In this document: positions 1 to 7,284 of the stretch, in pieces | Numbering within the stretch: the stretch's first letter is position 1 | How the letters are laid out: each line of letters starts with the position of its first letter | Origin: Holophagales bacterium | Lineage (GTDB): Bacteria > Acidobacteriota > Thermoanaerobaculia > Multivoradales > Multivoraceae | Assembly (NCBI GenBank): GCA_009843505.1 | Contig: VYDI01000011.1 | Coordinates: 1 to 50,310, forward strand | DNA: 50,310 nucleotides | Reading direction: 5' to 3' | Translations under genes and position numbers: made by a program | The notes under the pieces: generated by a model | Told to the model about the DNA's origin: nothing | Database searches by the model: none | What the model saw: the letters and a program-made list of their open reading frames with translations, nothing else

Positions 1-772
1 AGTGCAGAGCCGTCAGGAAGTAGGGCTTGCCGTCCTCCGCCGTGTTGTTCAGCAGCACGCCGGAACAGCCGCCGGTTCCGCCGAACTGCATGAGGCCAAC
101 GCTCCGAATCTGGTCCCGGTACGGGTCCCCCTGGCTGCAAGCCACGTCGATGTTGCAGGCGGCGCGGCCTCCGATCGGGACCAGAGCATCCACGAGGTCG
201 CGGAAGCCGCGGTTGACGGACCCGATCTCGAGTTCCAACTCGCCGATCCGGCCCACCGGCGCGGCCACCTCGATCACCGCCTCGCCGCCCGGCAGCACCG
301 GCGTCCACAGCTCGCCGTGCTCCTCGTTGTCCGCCTCCGTGTACGGGCCGACGACCTCACCGCCGTCCGGCGTGTGGATCCGCAGCCGCCCGCCCGGCGG
401 CATCCGGTACCGCGCGAAGCCGAAGTTCAGCGACACCGCGCCCTCCGAGACCACCCGCAGGCGCCACACCGCCGTCCGGCCGTCCGCCGCGACCTCCCAG
501 CGGCCGTGGCTCGACGGCCCGGCGGCCACCGCGAACGGATCCGCGAACACGAAGGGGTCGTTCGGACCGTCAGGGTTCTCCGGACCGGTCATCGACCGGC
601 TCTCCACCGACGCCATCCGCGGCACCTCCAGCACGGCCACTTCGATCAGCGGCGCCAGGCCGGGGATCGCCGGCGCCGATCCTTCCTCGATGCCGGGTTG
701 CGCCGATGCCGCCGACGCCCAGGCGCACAGAACGGCGACGGCGGAGGCGGCAAGCCGAAGCGACCTGGTCAT
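1..772 (-). CDS. Secreted lysyl endopeptidase-like trypsin-fold serine protease (partial, N-terminal part)
   Basis: Read on the minus strand from ATG at 772, the frame stays open to the window edge (257 codons). Residues 1-26 form a signal peptide ending in ASAASA-Q. A pro/beta-rich region follows (about 30-185), with a GRWEVAADGRTAVWRLRV stretch of the kind seen in secreted propeptides. From about residue 205 the sequence CNIDVACSQGD, then CSGVLLNNT and YFLTALH, matches the start of the Achromobacter lysyl endopeptidase-like catalytic domain: paired cysteines, then the block before the catalytic His. The visible sequence ends exactly at that His codon, so Asp and Ser lie outside the window. 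It is probably secreted and active on extracellular protein. A conserved 40-bp element lies just upstream (see 786-825). Family call is good; substrate specificity cannot be judged. Confidence 0.8.
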   Translation of the reverse strand, partial: MTRSLRLAASAVAVLCAWASAASAQPGIEEGSAPAIPGLAPLIEVAVLEVPRMASVESRSMTGPENPDGPNDPFVFADPFAVAAGPSSHGRWEVAADGRTAVWRLRVVSEGAVSLNFGFARYRMPPGGRLRIHTPDGGEVVGPYTEADNEEHGELWTPVLPGGEAVIEVAAPVGRIGELELEIGSVNRGFRDLVDALVPIGGRAACNIDVACSQGDPYRDQIRSVGLMQFGGTGGCSGVLLNNTAEDGKPYFLTALH

Positions 773-785
773 CCTGCCGCTTCAA

Positions 786-825
786 TACAACAGGCCAGAG
801 GGCTCGCGCATCTCCCGTTTTGGAG
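786..825 (-). promoter_or_regulatory. Conserved secreted-protein upstream element, copy 1
   Basis: On the minus strand this starts CTCCAAAACGGGAG, continues ATGCGCGAGCCCTC and ends CTGTTGTA, 13 bases before the ATG at 772. It agrees with the copy at 25500-25539 in 33 of 40 positions without gaps, and with the copy near 49023 in its first 28 positions (23 of 28). It contains a CTCC-N6-GGAG dyad. The block lies in noncoding DNA in front of a secreted protease. The role (promoter, operator or RNA leader) is inferred only from position and conservation. Confidence 0.6.
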
Positions 826-907
826 GTGTAGGAGGGCGAAGATGAGCCGACCGCCAAGCTCAGTACCAGGCGATTGGCCGTGATGAACCTCGAACGGCTA
901 TCTCCGG

Positions 908-1474
908 TCAGGACACGTTGGGCTCCCCGGCGACCCAGAACCGCCAGAGCCGGTTCGGGGCTCGTGTGACGCCGATGCGGCCGCTACGACCGGGCCTCTC
1001 GGGAGGCGGTACGCCGTCGTCGGCGATGAAGATCGGCGGGCGGTGTCCGGGACGAGTGGAGGCGTTGGCCAGGTCGGCGCCGTCGTCGCGGCGGTCGAAG
1101 CCGAAGGCCTGACACAGGCGGGCGGGACCGGAGCAGAGGTCGACCACGCGGAACGGCTCGGTGGAACGCCGGCGGCTGGCAGCGTTGCGCGCCCGGCGCA
1201 TGATGCCGTCGCCTGCCAGCGGTGCGGCGGCGCGCAGCAGGACGGCGGAGCAGACGCCGTCCTCGCCGCAGACGACGTTGGCGCAGTGGTGCATGCCGTA
1301 CGTGAAGTAGACGTAGAGATGTCCGGGCGGCCCGAACATGGTCCGGGTGCGGTTCGTCATCCCGCGGTGGCCGTGGCTGGACGGATCGTTGGCGCCCTCG
1401 TAGGCCTCGACTTCGACGATGCGGGCCGCGCGGTGGCCGCGGACGAGGACCTTGTTCAGGAGCGTCGGCGCCAC
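908..1474 (-). CDS. 3-methyladenine (alkyladenine) DNA glycosylase, AAG/MPG family
   Basis: Base-excision repair enzyme that removes alkylated purines. The sequence shows the family core VEVEAYEGANDPSSHG (catalytic Glu and following His), then TMFGPPGHLYVYFTYGMHHC, LLRAAAPL and the LCSGPARLCQAFG block, all typical of the eukaryote-like AAG fold in bacteria. The first usual start codon is GTG at 1474, but the family N-terminus (RSFYTPTALDVAPTLLNK) continues upstream in frame to about 1510. There is no ATG, GTG or TTG in that stretch. A CTG at 1540 overlaps the stop of the preceding thioesterase gene (CTGA) and would give a normal N-terminus. It is the last gene of a minus-strand run with the thioesterase and the S9 peptidase. 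Confidence 0.9.
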   Translation of the reverse strand: MAPTLLNKVLVRGHRAARIVEVEAYEGANDPSSHGHRGMTNRTRTMFGPPGHLYVYFTYGMHHCANVVCGEDGVCSAVLLRAAAPLAGDGIMRRARNAASRRRSTEPFRVVDLCSGPARLCQAFGFDRRDDGADLANASTRPGHRPPIFIADDGVPPPERPGRSGRIGVTRAPNRLWRFWVAGEPNVS

Positions 1475-1536
1475 GTCGAGCGCCGTGGGCGTGTAGAACG
1501 AGCGGGGTAGCGGCGAGAGGCGGGAGCGCCCGGTGC

Positions 1537-1953
1537 TCAGATGGCCACCTCGTCCAGGTCCGTTTCCGGCCCCATGTAGGCGCGGATCTCGGCCGGCGTC
1601 TCCATCTTCGTGTACTCCGGTACATGCACGCTGACGTAGAGGATCTCGCCGGTGAAGACGAGCCGCCCCTCGTGCGTGCCGCGGTAGCCGAGGGTCCAGG
1701 AGGTTCGGCCCCAGTGGCGGACGGCGACGTCAATGTCGAGCAAGTCGCCGTCGGTGACCGACCCGAGGTAGTCGATCGTCGCGCGGCGGAGCATCATGTC
1801 CCAACCGAGCTGGGCTCCGCGTTCCCGGATCGGCCGTAGCCAGCTCTCCATCGCATCGTCCATGTACGCCATGTAGTGGGCGTTGAACACCACGCCCTGC
1901 TTGTCGACCTCTCCGTAGCGGACGCAGATCGTGTGCCGGTAGGGCGTCGCCAT
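1537..1953 (-). CDS. Acyl-CoA thioesterase, 4HBT hotdog family (YbgC-like)
   Basis: A 138-residue single hotdog domain. The N-terminal stretch VRYGEVDKQGVVFNAHYMAYMDDAM matches the 4-hydroxybenzoyl-CoA thioesterase/YbgC signature: the Y-x-E-V-D-xx-G-x-V-x-N/H-x-x-Y pattern with the catalytic Asp at about residue 16. It should hydrolyse acyl- or aryl-CoA thioesters in the cytoplasm. It lies 15 bp after the S9 peptidase stop and overlaps the probable CTG start of the glycosylase gene, so the three are likely co-transcribed. The acyl substrate cannot be told. A menaquinone pathway in this genome would need a DHNA-CoA thioesterase, but nothing links this gene to that step beyond its family. Confidence 0.88.
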   Translation of the reverse strand: MATPYRHTICVRYGEVDKQGVVFNAHYMAYMDDAMESWLRPIRERGAQLGWDMMLRRATIDYLGSVTDGDLLDIDVAVRHWGRTSWTLGYRGTHEGRLVFTGEILYVSVHVPEYTKMETPAEIRAYMGPETDLDEVAI

Positions 1954-1968
1954 CGTGCCCGCGGGCCC

Positions 1969-4143
1969 CTAGAAGCTCGGTTCGAGGCCCAGCGCCCAGG
2001 CGGCGAAGGCCCACTGGTCGGCGACGTCCTCGATCTGCATCCAGGTCGGCTTGCCGGCGCCGTGGCCGGCCCGGGTCTCGACCCGGATGAGGACCGGGCT
2101 GTCGCAGCCCTGCGCCCGCTGCATCTCGGCCGCGTACTTGAAGCTGTGCCAGGGCACGACGCGGTCGTCGTGGTCGGCGGTCGTGATCAGGGTCGGCGGG
2201 TAGCAGGCGCCCTCCTGGACGTTGTGGAGCGGCGAGTACGCGTACTGGGCCCGGAACTCGTCCTCGTTCTCGGAGAGGCCGTAGTCCGTCGACCAGTTGC
2301 GGGCGTTCGCGCTCGGCAGGTGGTAGCGCAGCATGTCGAGGACGCCGACCGCCGGCAGCGCCGCCGCGAACAGGTCGGGCCGCTGATTGAGCGTCGCGCC
2401 GACGAGGAGACCGCCGTTGCTGCCGCCCTGAATCGCGATGCGGCCGGCGCTCGTGTAGCCCTCCGCGACCAGCCACTCGGCCGCGGCGATGAAGTCGTCG
2501 AAGACGTTCTGCTTCTTCTCCTTGGTGCCGGCGAGGTGCCACTCGCGGCCGTACTCGCCGCCGCCGCGGAGGTTCGGAATCGCCAGCACGCCGCCCATCT
2601 CGAGCCAGGCGAGGCGCGACGAGGAGAAGCCGGGCGTCAGCGAGATGTTGAAGCCGCCGTAGCCGTAGAGCAGGGTCGGGTTGTCGCCGTTCTTCTCGAG
2701 CCCGGCACGATAGGTGATGAACATCGGGATGCGGGTGCCGTCGCGGCTCTCGTAGAAGACCTGTTCCGTCTCGTAGCCGTCGAGGTCGGCATCGATCGCA
2801 GGCCGGCGGATCAACGTGCTTTCGCCGCTGGCCACGTCGTAGCGGTGGATCTGGGACGGCGTGCCGAAGCTGGAGTAGGAGTAGAAGGTCTCGGTGTCCT
2901 CCCAGCGGCCGCCGAAACCGCCGGCGGTGCCGATGCCCGGCAGGTCGACCTCGCCGGCCGGCGTCGCTGGCTTTGCGCCGTTCGGCTCGGCCAGGCGGAC
3001 GACGGTGCGCGCGTCGTGCAGGTAGTTCAGAACCAGCTTGCCGCCGACCGCCGAGGCGTAGGAGAGGGTGTCCCCGGCTTCGGGGACCACTTCGTGCAGT
3101 GCAGGGTTCCCTTCGGGCGATCCGTCGCTCACGTCGACCGCGACGATCCGGTTGCGCGGCGCGTCCTTGTTCGTCTCGAACAGGAACACCGGGCCCACGT
3201 TGACGATGTAGCCGTAGAGAGCGTCCCACTGGTCGAGTAGCGGGCGGATCGCCTGATCCGGCTCATTGATCTTGCGGTAGTGGACCGCGTTTTCCAGGTA
3301 CCCCTCCTGGAGGTTGACCAGCAGGTACTCGCCGTCCTCGGAGACCGAGGCGTACGGGTTGCGGCGGGGGTGCTCGGGCTGGCTGAACACGAGCCGGTCC
3401 TCGCTCTGATCCGTGCCCAGGGCATGGAAGTAGACGGAAACCGCCTTCGAGCCGTCGCCCCTGCTCGGGTCGTCCTCGCGCGGGGGGTAGCGGCTGTAGA
3501 AGAAGCCCGAGTTGTCCGGCATCCAGGAGATTGACGTGAACTTCGTGAAGTCGATCAGGTCGCCCGTGTCCTCGCCGCTGTCTGTGTCACGGACCTTCCA
3601 CTTTCGCCAGTCCGAGCCGCCATCCGACTGCGCGTAGGCGACGTAGCGGCCGTCCCGGCTGGGCGCGAACCCGGCCAGCGCCACCGTCGCGTCCTCGCTC
3701 CAGGTGTTCGGGTCGAGCAGCACATGTCCCGGCGGCTCGTCACCCTCGTGGTCCATGGAATCGGCTACGTAGACGACGCTCTGGTCCTGGAGTCCGTCGT
3801 TGTGGTTGTAGAAGTAGCGCTCGCCGCGCTTGCCGGGGGTGCTCCAGCGCTCGTAGTTCCAGATCGCGCGGAGCCGCTCTTCGATCGCTTCGCGGCCGGG
3901 CAGCGCGGCCAGGAATGGCTCCGCGACTTCGTTTTGAGCAGCGACCCAGGCCGCCGTCTCCTCGCCGTCGAGGTCTTCCAGCCAGCGGTACGGATCCGCG
4001 ACCTGGACGCCGAAGTAGTCGTCGACCTGGTCGACCGTCCGGGTGTCCGGATACTCGACCGGCCCGGGGTCGAGGGTGTCGGAGGAACAGGCCAAGAGGG
4101 TCAGGACGAGAGCCGGCAGAAGCCGGCGAAGAGTCGGTTTCAT
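1969..4143 (-). CDS. Prolyl oligopeptidase family (S9A) serine peptidase, predicted lipoprotein
   Basis: A 724-residue enzyme with a short lipoprotein signal (MKPTLRRLLPALVLTLLACSS, lipobox LLAC). A seven-bladed beta-propeller region follows (about 60-470), then an alpha/beta hydrolase domain. The nucleophile elbow GGSNGG places Ser at residue 575; the Asp lies in ADHDDRVVP (about 658) and the His in RAGHGAGKP (about 694). The N-terminal DPYRWLED motif is characteristic of prolyl oligopeptidases. It should cleave short peptides after proline at the outer face of a membrane. A perfect TATAAT lies only 11 bases before the ATG with no visible ribosome binding site, suggesting a nearly leaderless message. 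It heads a run with the downstream thioesterase and DNA glycosylase. Confidence 0.93.
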   Translation of the reverse strand: MKPTLRRLLPALVLTLLACSSDTLDPGPVEYPDTRTVDQVDDYFGVQVADPYRWLEDLDGEETAAWVAAQNEVAEPFLAALPGREAIEERLRAIWNYERWSTPGKRGERYFYNHNDGLQDQSVVYVADSMDHEGDEPPGHVLLDPNTWSEDATVALAGFAPSRDGRYVAYAQSDGGSDWRKWKVRDTDSGEDTGDLIDFTKFTSISWMPDNSGFFYSRYPPREDDPSRGDGSKAVSVYFHALGTDQSEDRLVFSQPEHPRRNPYASVSEDGEYLLVNLQEGYLENAVHYRKINEPDQAIRPLLDQWDALYGYIVNVGPVFLFETNKDAPRNRIVAVDVSDGSPEGNPALHEVVPEAGDTLSYASAVGGKLVLNYLHDARTVVRLAEPNGAKPATPAGEVDLPGIGTAGGFGGRWEDTETFYSYSSFGTPSQIHRYDVASGESTLIRRPAIDADLDGYETEQVFYESRDGTRIPMFITYRAGLEKNGDNPTLLYGYGGFNISLTPGFSSSRLAWLEMGGVLAIPNLRGGGEYGREWHLAGTKEKKQNVFDDFIAAAEWLVAEGYTSAGRIAIQGGSNGGLLVGATLNQRPDLFAAALPAVGVLDMLRYHLPSANARNWSTDYGLSENEDEFRAQYAYSPLHNVQEGACYPPTLITTADHDDRVVPWHSFKYAAEMQRAQGCDSPVLIRVETRAGHGAGKPTWMQIEDVADQWAFAAWALGLEPSF

Positions 4144-4154
4144 GATGGGGCCGG

Positions 4155-4160
4155 ATTATA
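4155..4160 (-). promoter_or_regulatory. -10 box TATAAT for the S9 peptidase gene
   Basis: On the minus strand a perfect TATAAT lies 11 bases before the ATG at 4143. Transcription starting about 7 bases after the box would leave a leader of roughly 5 bases or fewer. No convincing -35 hexamer is visible at 16-18 bases. Confidence 0.45.
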
Positions 4161-4445
4161 GGGGGATCGGTGCAGCCCGCCGTGGGCGGTCTGTGTAGGG
4201 TTGGTGCATGGCTAGCTCGAAGCCAGGCGTTGATGACAACGGAAGCGCCGAGACCGAGCGCGATGAACGGCTGCAGGCGAAGGGCCACTCAGGCAAGCCG
4301 TCTCGGGGCGTACCTGGGGCGGAGCCCCTGGGCCTCGAAGAGGCGAGGCACATGCGGGGATGGGGCTGGGTCGGTGATCTCCGGGAGATGCGGTCGAGTC
4401 GTCTAAGCGGTCGTCACCGAAGCCCGGCGCCGAGTGAGTCTTGAG
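4161..4445. other. Divergent intergenic region with two dyads
   Basis: About 285 bp between the minus-strand S9 peptidase gene and the plus-strand ImmA-like gene; no gene recognised. It contains a GGGGC-GGA-GCCCC hairpin (4316-4328) and a 13-bp palindrome ATCTCCGGGAGAT (4377-4389) about 57 bases before the ImmA start. The palindrome could be an operator for the HTH protein that follows. The text just after it (GGGAGATGCGG) is also faintly like the core of the conserved secreted-protein element. Confidence 0.4.
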
Positions 4446-5600
4446 ATGCCACCTGTGATCCGCGTCCCTGTACAGCCCGGTCTCCTGAGGTGGGCCCGCG
4501 AGCGGGCCGGTCGATCGAGGGAGGATCTGTCGCGGCGCTTCGTGAAGATCGAAGCGTGGGAACGTGGTGAAGTGCAGCCCACGTTCCGGCAGCTGGAGAA
4601 CTTCGCGAAGGCGACGCATACGCCGATTGGCTACCTGTTCCTTGCGGAGCCTCCGGTTGAGTCGGTGCCGATTCCGGACTTCCGAACTGGAGCAGAGGCG
4701 AAGCTGGGCCGTCCTAGCCCCAACCTGCTGGACATGGTCCACCTATGTCAGCAGCGTCAGAACTGGTATCGGGATCACGCTCGATTGGCCCATGAGCCGG
4801 CGCTTGCCTTCGTGGGTTCGGCTCGCGTTGGAGACGATGTTGTGGGGACGGCATCCGCTATTCGGGGAGCACTCCGTCTCGATCTGGAGGAACGGAAGCG
4901 GCTTGGCACCTGGACGGACGCGCTTCGGCGGTTCATCACGCAAGCGGATGAGCTGGGTGTTCTCGTGATGGTCAGCGGCGTCGTTGGCAGCAACAACCGC
5001 CGAGCGCTTGATCCGGAGGAGTTTCGAGGCTTCGCGCTCGCTGATCCACTGGCGCCGCTTGTCTTCGTCAACGGGGCGGACACCAAGGCTGCCCAGATGT
5101 TCACCTTGGCGCACGAGATCGCCCATATCTGGCTGGGGCAGTCCGCGGTGACGGACGCGGGGATCCGCGCGGTACCCGACGAAGAGACCGAGCGGTGGTG
5201 CAATCGGGTGGCGGCTGAACTCCTGGTGCCGCTTCAGGTCCTTCGTCGGGAGCTTGATACTCGTGCAGGGCTCGAACGCGAGATGAGCCGCCTCGCCCGT
5301 CGCTTCAAGGTCAGCACGCTGGTCGTCTTGAGGCGCATCCACGATGCCGGAGCGCTTTCCCGTGAGGAGCTCTGGACCGCCTACGACGAGGAACTCGCTC
5401 GCTTGCGCCGTCTGTCGAAGGGGAGTGGCGGGAACTTCTACCTGACCCTGGGAGCGCGAGTCAGCAAGCGCTTTGCTCGGGCTCTCGTGGAGAGCACGCT
5501 CGAGGGTCGGACAGGGTTTACCGAGGCATTCGGGATGCTCGGCGTCAAGAGGATGGAGACCTTCAACGAGCTAGGCCGAAAACTGGGAGTTGGCTACTGA
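4446..5600 (+). CDS. XRE-family HTH / ImmA-IrrE metallopeptidase-like protein (COG2856)
   Basis: A 384-residue protein with an N-terminal XRE-like helix-turn-helix (about 8-60, LLRWARERAGRSREDLSRR then IEAWERGEVQPT) and a central ImmA/IrrE zinc peptidase domain. The HEIAH zinc motif (FTLAHEIAHIWLG) is followed by EETERWCNRVAAELLVP, which supplies the third ligand. Proteins of this build commonly sit directly upstream of DUF4411 PIN-domain genes as toxin-antitoxin-like pairs, and that is the arrangement here: the stop overlaps the next ATG (TGATG). I chose ATG 4446, since the alternative GTG at 4434 adds only MSLE. The downstream partner is broken, so this gene may persist for its own regulatory or protease role. 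Confidence 0.85.
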   Translation: MPPVIRVPVQPGLLRWARERAGRSREDLSRRFVKIEAWERGEVQPTFRQLENFAKATHTPIGYLFLAEPPVESVPIPDFRTGAEAKLGRPSPNLLDMVHLCQQRQNWYRDHARLAHEPALAFVGSARVGDDVVGTASAIRGALRLDLEERKRLGTWTDALRRFITQADELGVLVMVSGVVGSNNRRALDPEEFRGFALADPLAPLVFVNGADTKAAQMFTLAHEIAHIWLGQSAVTDAGIRAVPDEETERWCNRVAAELLVPLQVLRRELDTRAGLEREMSRLARRFKVSTLVVLRRIHDAGALSREELWTAYDEELARLRRLSKGSGGNFYLTLGARVSKRFARALVESTLEGRTGFTEAFGMLGVKRMETFNELGRKLGVGY

Positions 5601-5841
5601 TGGGCTACCTCCTCGATGCGAACGTCATGATCGCCGCGCAGAACCTCCACTACGGCTTCGACTCTTGGTGGCCCAGGCTCGGGCAGGTGGCCACGCGGTG
5701 GTGACGCACGAAGTGCCTTCGGGTTCGACCCGGAAGATCAAGATCCCCAACGTGTGCATCGGTCTCGGTATCAAGTGCATGACCCCGTTTCAGATGCTCC
5801 GCGTGGAAGGCGCACGGTTCGTTCTCGAGACCGCTAGCTGA
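5600..5841 (+). pseudogene. Remnant of a DUF4411 PIN-domain toxin gene (internal deletion plus frame change)
   Basis: ATG 5600 overlaps the stop of the ImmA-like gene. It opens MGYLLDANVMIAAQNLHYGFD, the usual start of DUF4411 proteins with the first PIN-domain Asp. After codon 21 the frame runs SWWPRLGQV and stops at 5702-5704. In another frame the same DNA reads LLVAQARAGGHAVVTHEVP, then KIKIPNVCIGLGIKCMTP and FQMLRVEGARFVL, ending at 5841: this is the conserved DUF4411 C-terminus. Intact members are about 160 residues, so roughly 90 internal residues, including later acidic active-site residues, are missing. It is therefore a dead toxin gene with both ends still recognisable. The family recognition is from memory of its conserved ends. 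Confidence 0.85.
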
Positions 5842-5868
5842 CGCGGCACCGCCGCGATCCAGGGCGAC

Positions 5869-6552
5869 CTACAACCCGAGCACCTCCCGGCACCACTCGC
5901 TGACCGCTTCCGCGACCTCGTAGTCCACGTCCTCCTGCCGGCGGCCTGATCTCTTCAGGACCTGCAGGCTGTGGTCGCCGCCTTCGACGAGATGGAGAGT
6001 CGCGCGGGAGCCGAGCCGACCGCAGACGCCTGCGAGCAACTCCGGGTCGGCGAGCCGGTCCCTGGTGCCGTTCAGAAAGAGCATCGGCTTCTCGAGCTGA
6101 CTCAGGTGGTCGGCGCGCGACGTTCCGGGCTTGCCTGGCGGATGGAGCGGGAAGGCGTGGAAGACGAAGCCGGCGACGCCGAGGCTGTCGACCGCATCGG
6201 CGCCGGAGGCCATGCGGCCTCCCATCGAGCGGCCGCCGGCAATGAGCGGCAGTTCGGGCCGCATGGCCTTGGCATGCGCCACCGCTGCCCGAACGGATCG
6301 CTGCAGGACAAGCGGCCGGTCTGGACGGCGCCGGCCTGTTTCCGTGTAAGGAAACTGAAAGCGGAGGGTGGCGATTCGAAGGTCGGCGAGGCCTCGGGCG
6401 AAGGTCTCGATCGTGGCGTGACGCATGCCGGCGCCGGCTCCGTGGGCGAAGACGAGGAGGCAACGCGCGTCGGCGGGCTCGAGCAGGAGTGCGCTGACCC
6501 GGACGCCGTCGGATACGTCGATACGCGTTTGGGTGACTGGAGTGGAGGTCAT
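5869..6552 (-). CDS. Alpha/beta hydrolase, KANL3/Tex30-like (COG3571)
   Basis: A 227-residue predicted hydrolase. After MTSTPVTQTRIDV comes LLVFAHGAGAGMRH, with the oxyanion-hole HGAGAG typical of this group. The nucleophile elbow GGRSMGGRMAS (Ser at about residue 109) follows, then FLNGTRDRLADPE with the acid and EGGDHSLQV with the catalytic His. The start at 6552 is preferred over upstream codons because the family begins near there and the extra residues would overlap the divergent DUF4160 gene. The substrate is unknown; the family is usually annotated only as a predicted hydrolase. It is convergent with the toxin remnant and divergent from the DUF4160 gene, with 34 bp between starts. Confidence 0.82.
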   Translation of the reverse strand: MTSTPVTQTRIDVSDGVRVSALLLEPADARCLLVFAHGAGAGMRHATIETFARGLADLRIATLRFQFPYTETGRRRPDRPLVLQRSVRAAVAHAKAMRPELPLIAGGRSMGGRMASGADAVDSLGVAGFVFHAFPLHPPGKPGTSRADHLSQLEKPMLFLNGTRDRLADPELLAGVCGRLGSRATLHLVEGGDHSLQVLKRSGRRQEDVDYEVAEAVSEWCREVLGL

Positions 6553-6586
6553 CGGCGATTCTGCGCTGTATCTTCGCGGCCACGAC

Positions 6587-6832
6587 ATGGCTGTGTACGC
6601 CCGGCTGGCCCGAGGAGGCCGCATCGTGTTCCGGACGGGGGACCATCCGCCGCCGCACTTTCACGCGGAGTTCGGCGGCGACGTGGCCGTGTTCGCCATC
6701 CGAACCGGTGAACTGCTGCGAGGCAGGCTAGCGCCCCAGGATGAACGTGTCGTCCGCGACTGGTACGATGGTGCGCCCGAAGCCGCCGTAGACCGGCTGT
6801 TTGAGGTTTGGTATGACTTCTCATCACCCTAG
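6587..6832 (+). CDS. DUF4160 family protein
   Basis: An 81-residue protein with the motif DHPPPHFHAEFGGDVAVF, the conserved PPHxH block of DUF4160 (small proteins often paired with DUF2442). No biochemical activity is established for the family that I can state. The ATG at 6587 is the first start that keeps the conserved domain and leaves 34 bp for a shared promoter with the divergent hydrolase. The end overlaps the following DUF2442 gene by 20 bp, so the two are translated together. The pairing has been suggested to be toxin-antitoxin-like, but nothing in this sequence proves that. Confidence 0.75.
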   Translation: MAVYARLARGGRIVFRTGDHPPPHFHAEFGGDVAVFAIRTGELLRGRLAPQDERVVRDWYDGAPEAAVDRLFEVWYDFSSP

Positions 6833-7211
6833 CGCCAGCGTCCCTGTTCCTCGCGTTGTGGCGGCGGAACCGAGGGAGGGCTACAGGCTGTGGCTCACCT
6901 TCGAGAACGGCGCGGCCGGCTTCCTGGACATGACGGAGGACGTGAAGGCCGACCGGGGACCCAAAAAGGCACTGCGAGACATGGACCTGTTCCGCAGCGT
7001 CTACGTCAACAGCGAGGAAGAAGACGGGCTTATCTGGCCCCTTCCGGTCGGCAACTTCCCGTACTACGGCCCCTGGGCTCACGGTCCGCTCTACTACCGC
7101 GTCGTCCTGAACGCCGGCCAACCAACCGACAAGACCATCCCCTTCTACGAAGTGGAAAGGCTCGTTGGGGAAGAACTGACCTCAAGGACTCGTTCGGCGG
7201 CCGTCGGCTAG
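6813..7211 (+). CDS. DUF2442 family protein
   Basis: A 132-residue protein. The core is VVAAEPREGYRLWLTFENGAAG followed by LDMTEDV and RSVYVNSEEEDGLIWPL, the pattern of DUF2442: a small beta domain that recognises its own polypeptide context and ends in a W-P/I-x-P segment. The start at ATG 6813 lies inside the end of the DUF4160 gene. The C-terminal half (from about residue 85) extends past the usual 80-100 residue family length with an unassigned tail. Function is unknown; the coupling to DUF4160 is the most informative feature. Confidence 0.72.
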   Translation: MTSHHPSASVPVPRVVAAEPREGYRLWLTFENGAAGFLDMTEDVKADRGPKKALRDMDLFRSVYVNSEEEDGLIWPLPVGNFPYYGPWAHGPLYYRVVLNAGQPTDKTIPFYEVERLVGEELTSRTRSAAVG

Positions 7212-7212
7212 A

Positions 7213-7254
7213 CCGGGGCCGGTAGAACCAACCGAGAGGAACCGCCGGCCCCGG
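7213..7254. terminator. Perfect 10-bp inverted repeat between convergent genes
   Basis: CCGGGGCCGG (7213-7222) and CCGGCCCCGG (7245-7254) are exact inverted repeats around a 22-base loop. They fill the gap between the ends of the DUF2442 gene and lhgO. Position fits a bidirectional terminator, but there is no T-tract on either strand. Confidence 0.45.
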
Positions 7255-7284
7255 ACGCGGTGCCTGTAGTTCTGCTTCGCGTCT

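Noticed and set aside
2..883. Long plus-strand open frames across 2-883
   Set aside because: Arg/Pro/His-rich translations without domains; the minus strand codes for a signal peptide and a recognisable lysyl-endopeptidase-like start over the same DNA.
1876..3240. Plus-strand open frame opposite the S9 peptidase
   Set aside because: Low-information Val/Ala/Arg translation; the S9 catalytic motifs are on the minus strand.
4377..4410. Possible fourth copy of the conserved element before the ImmA-like gene
   Set aside because: Only the GGGAGATGCG core agrees; spacing between CTCC and GGAG and the 3' half differ, and it is explained as a palindrome.
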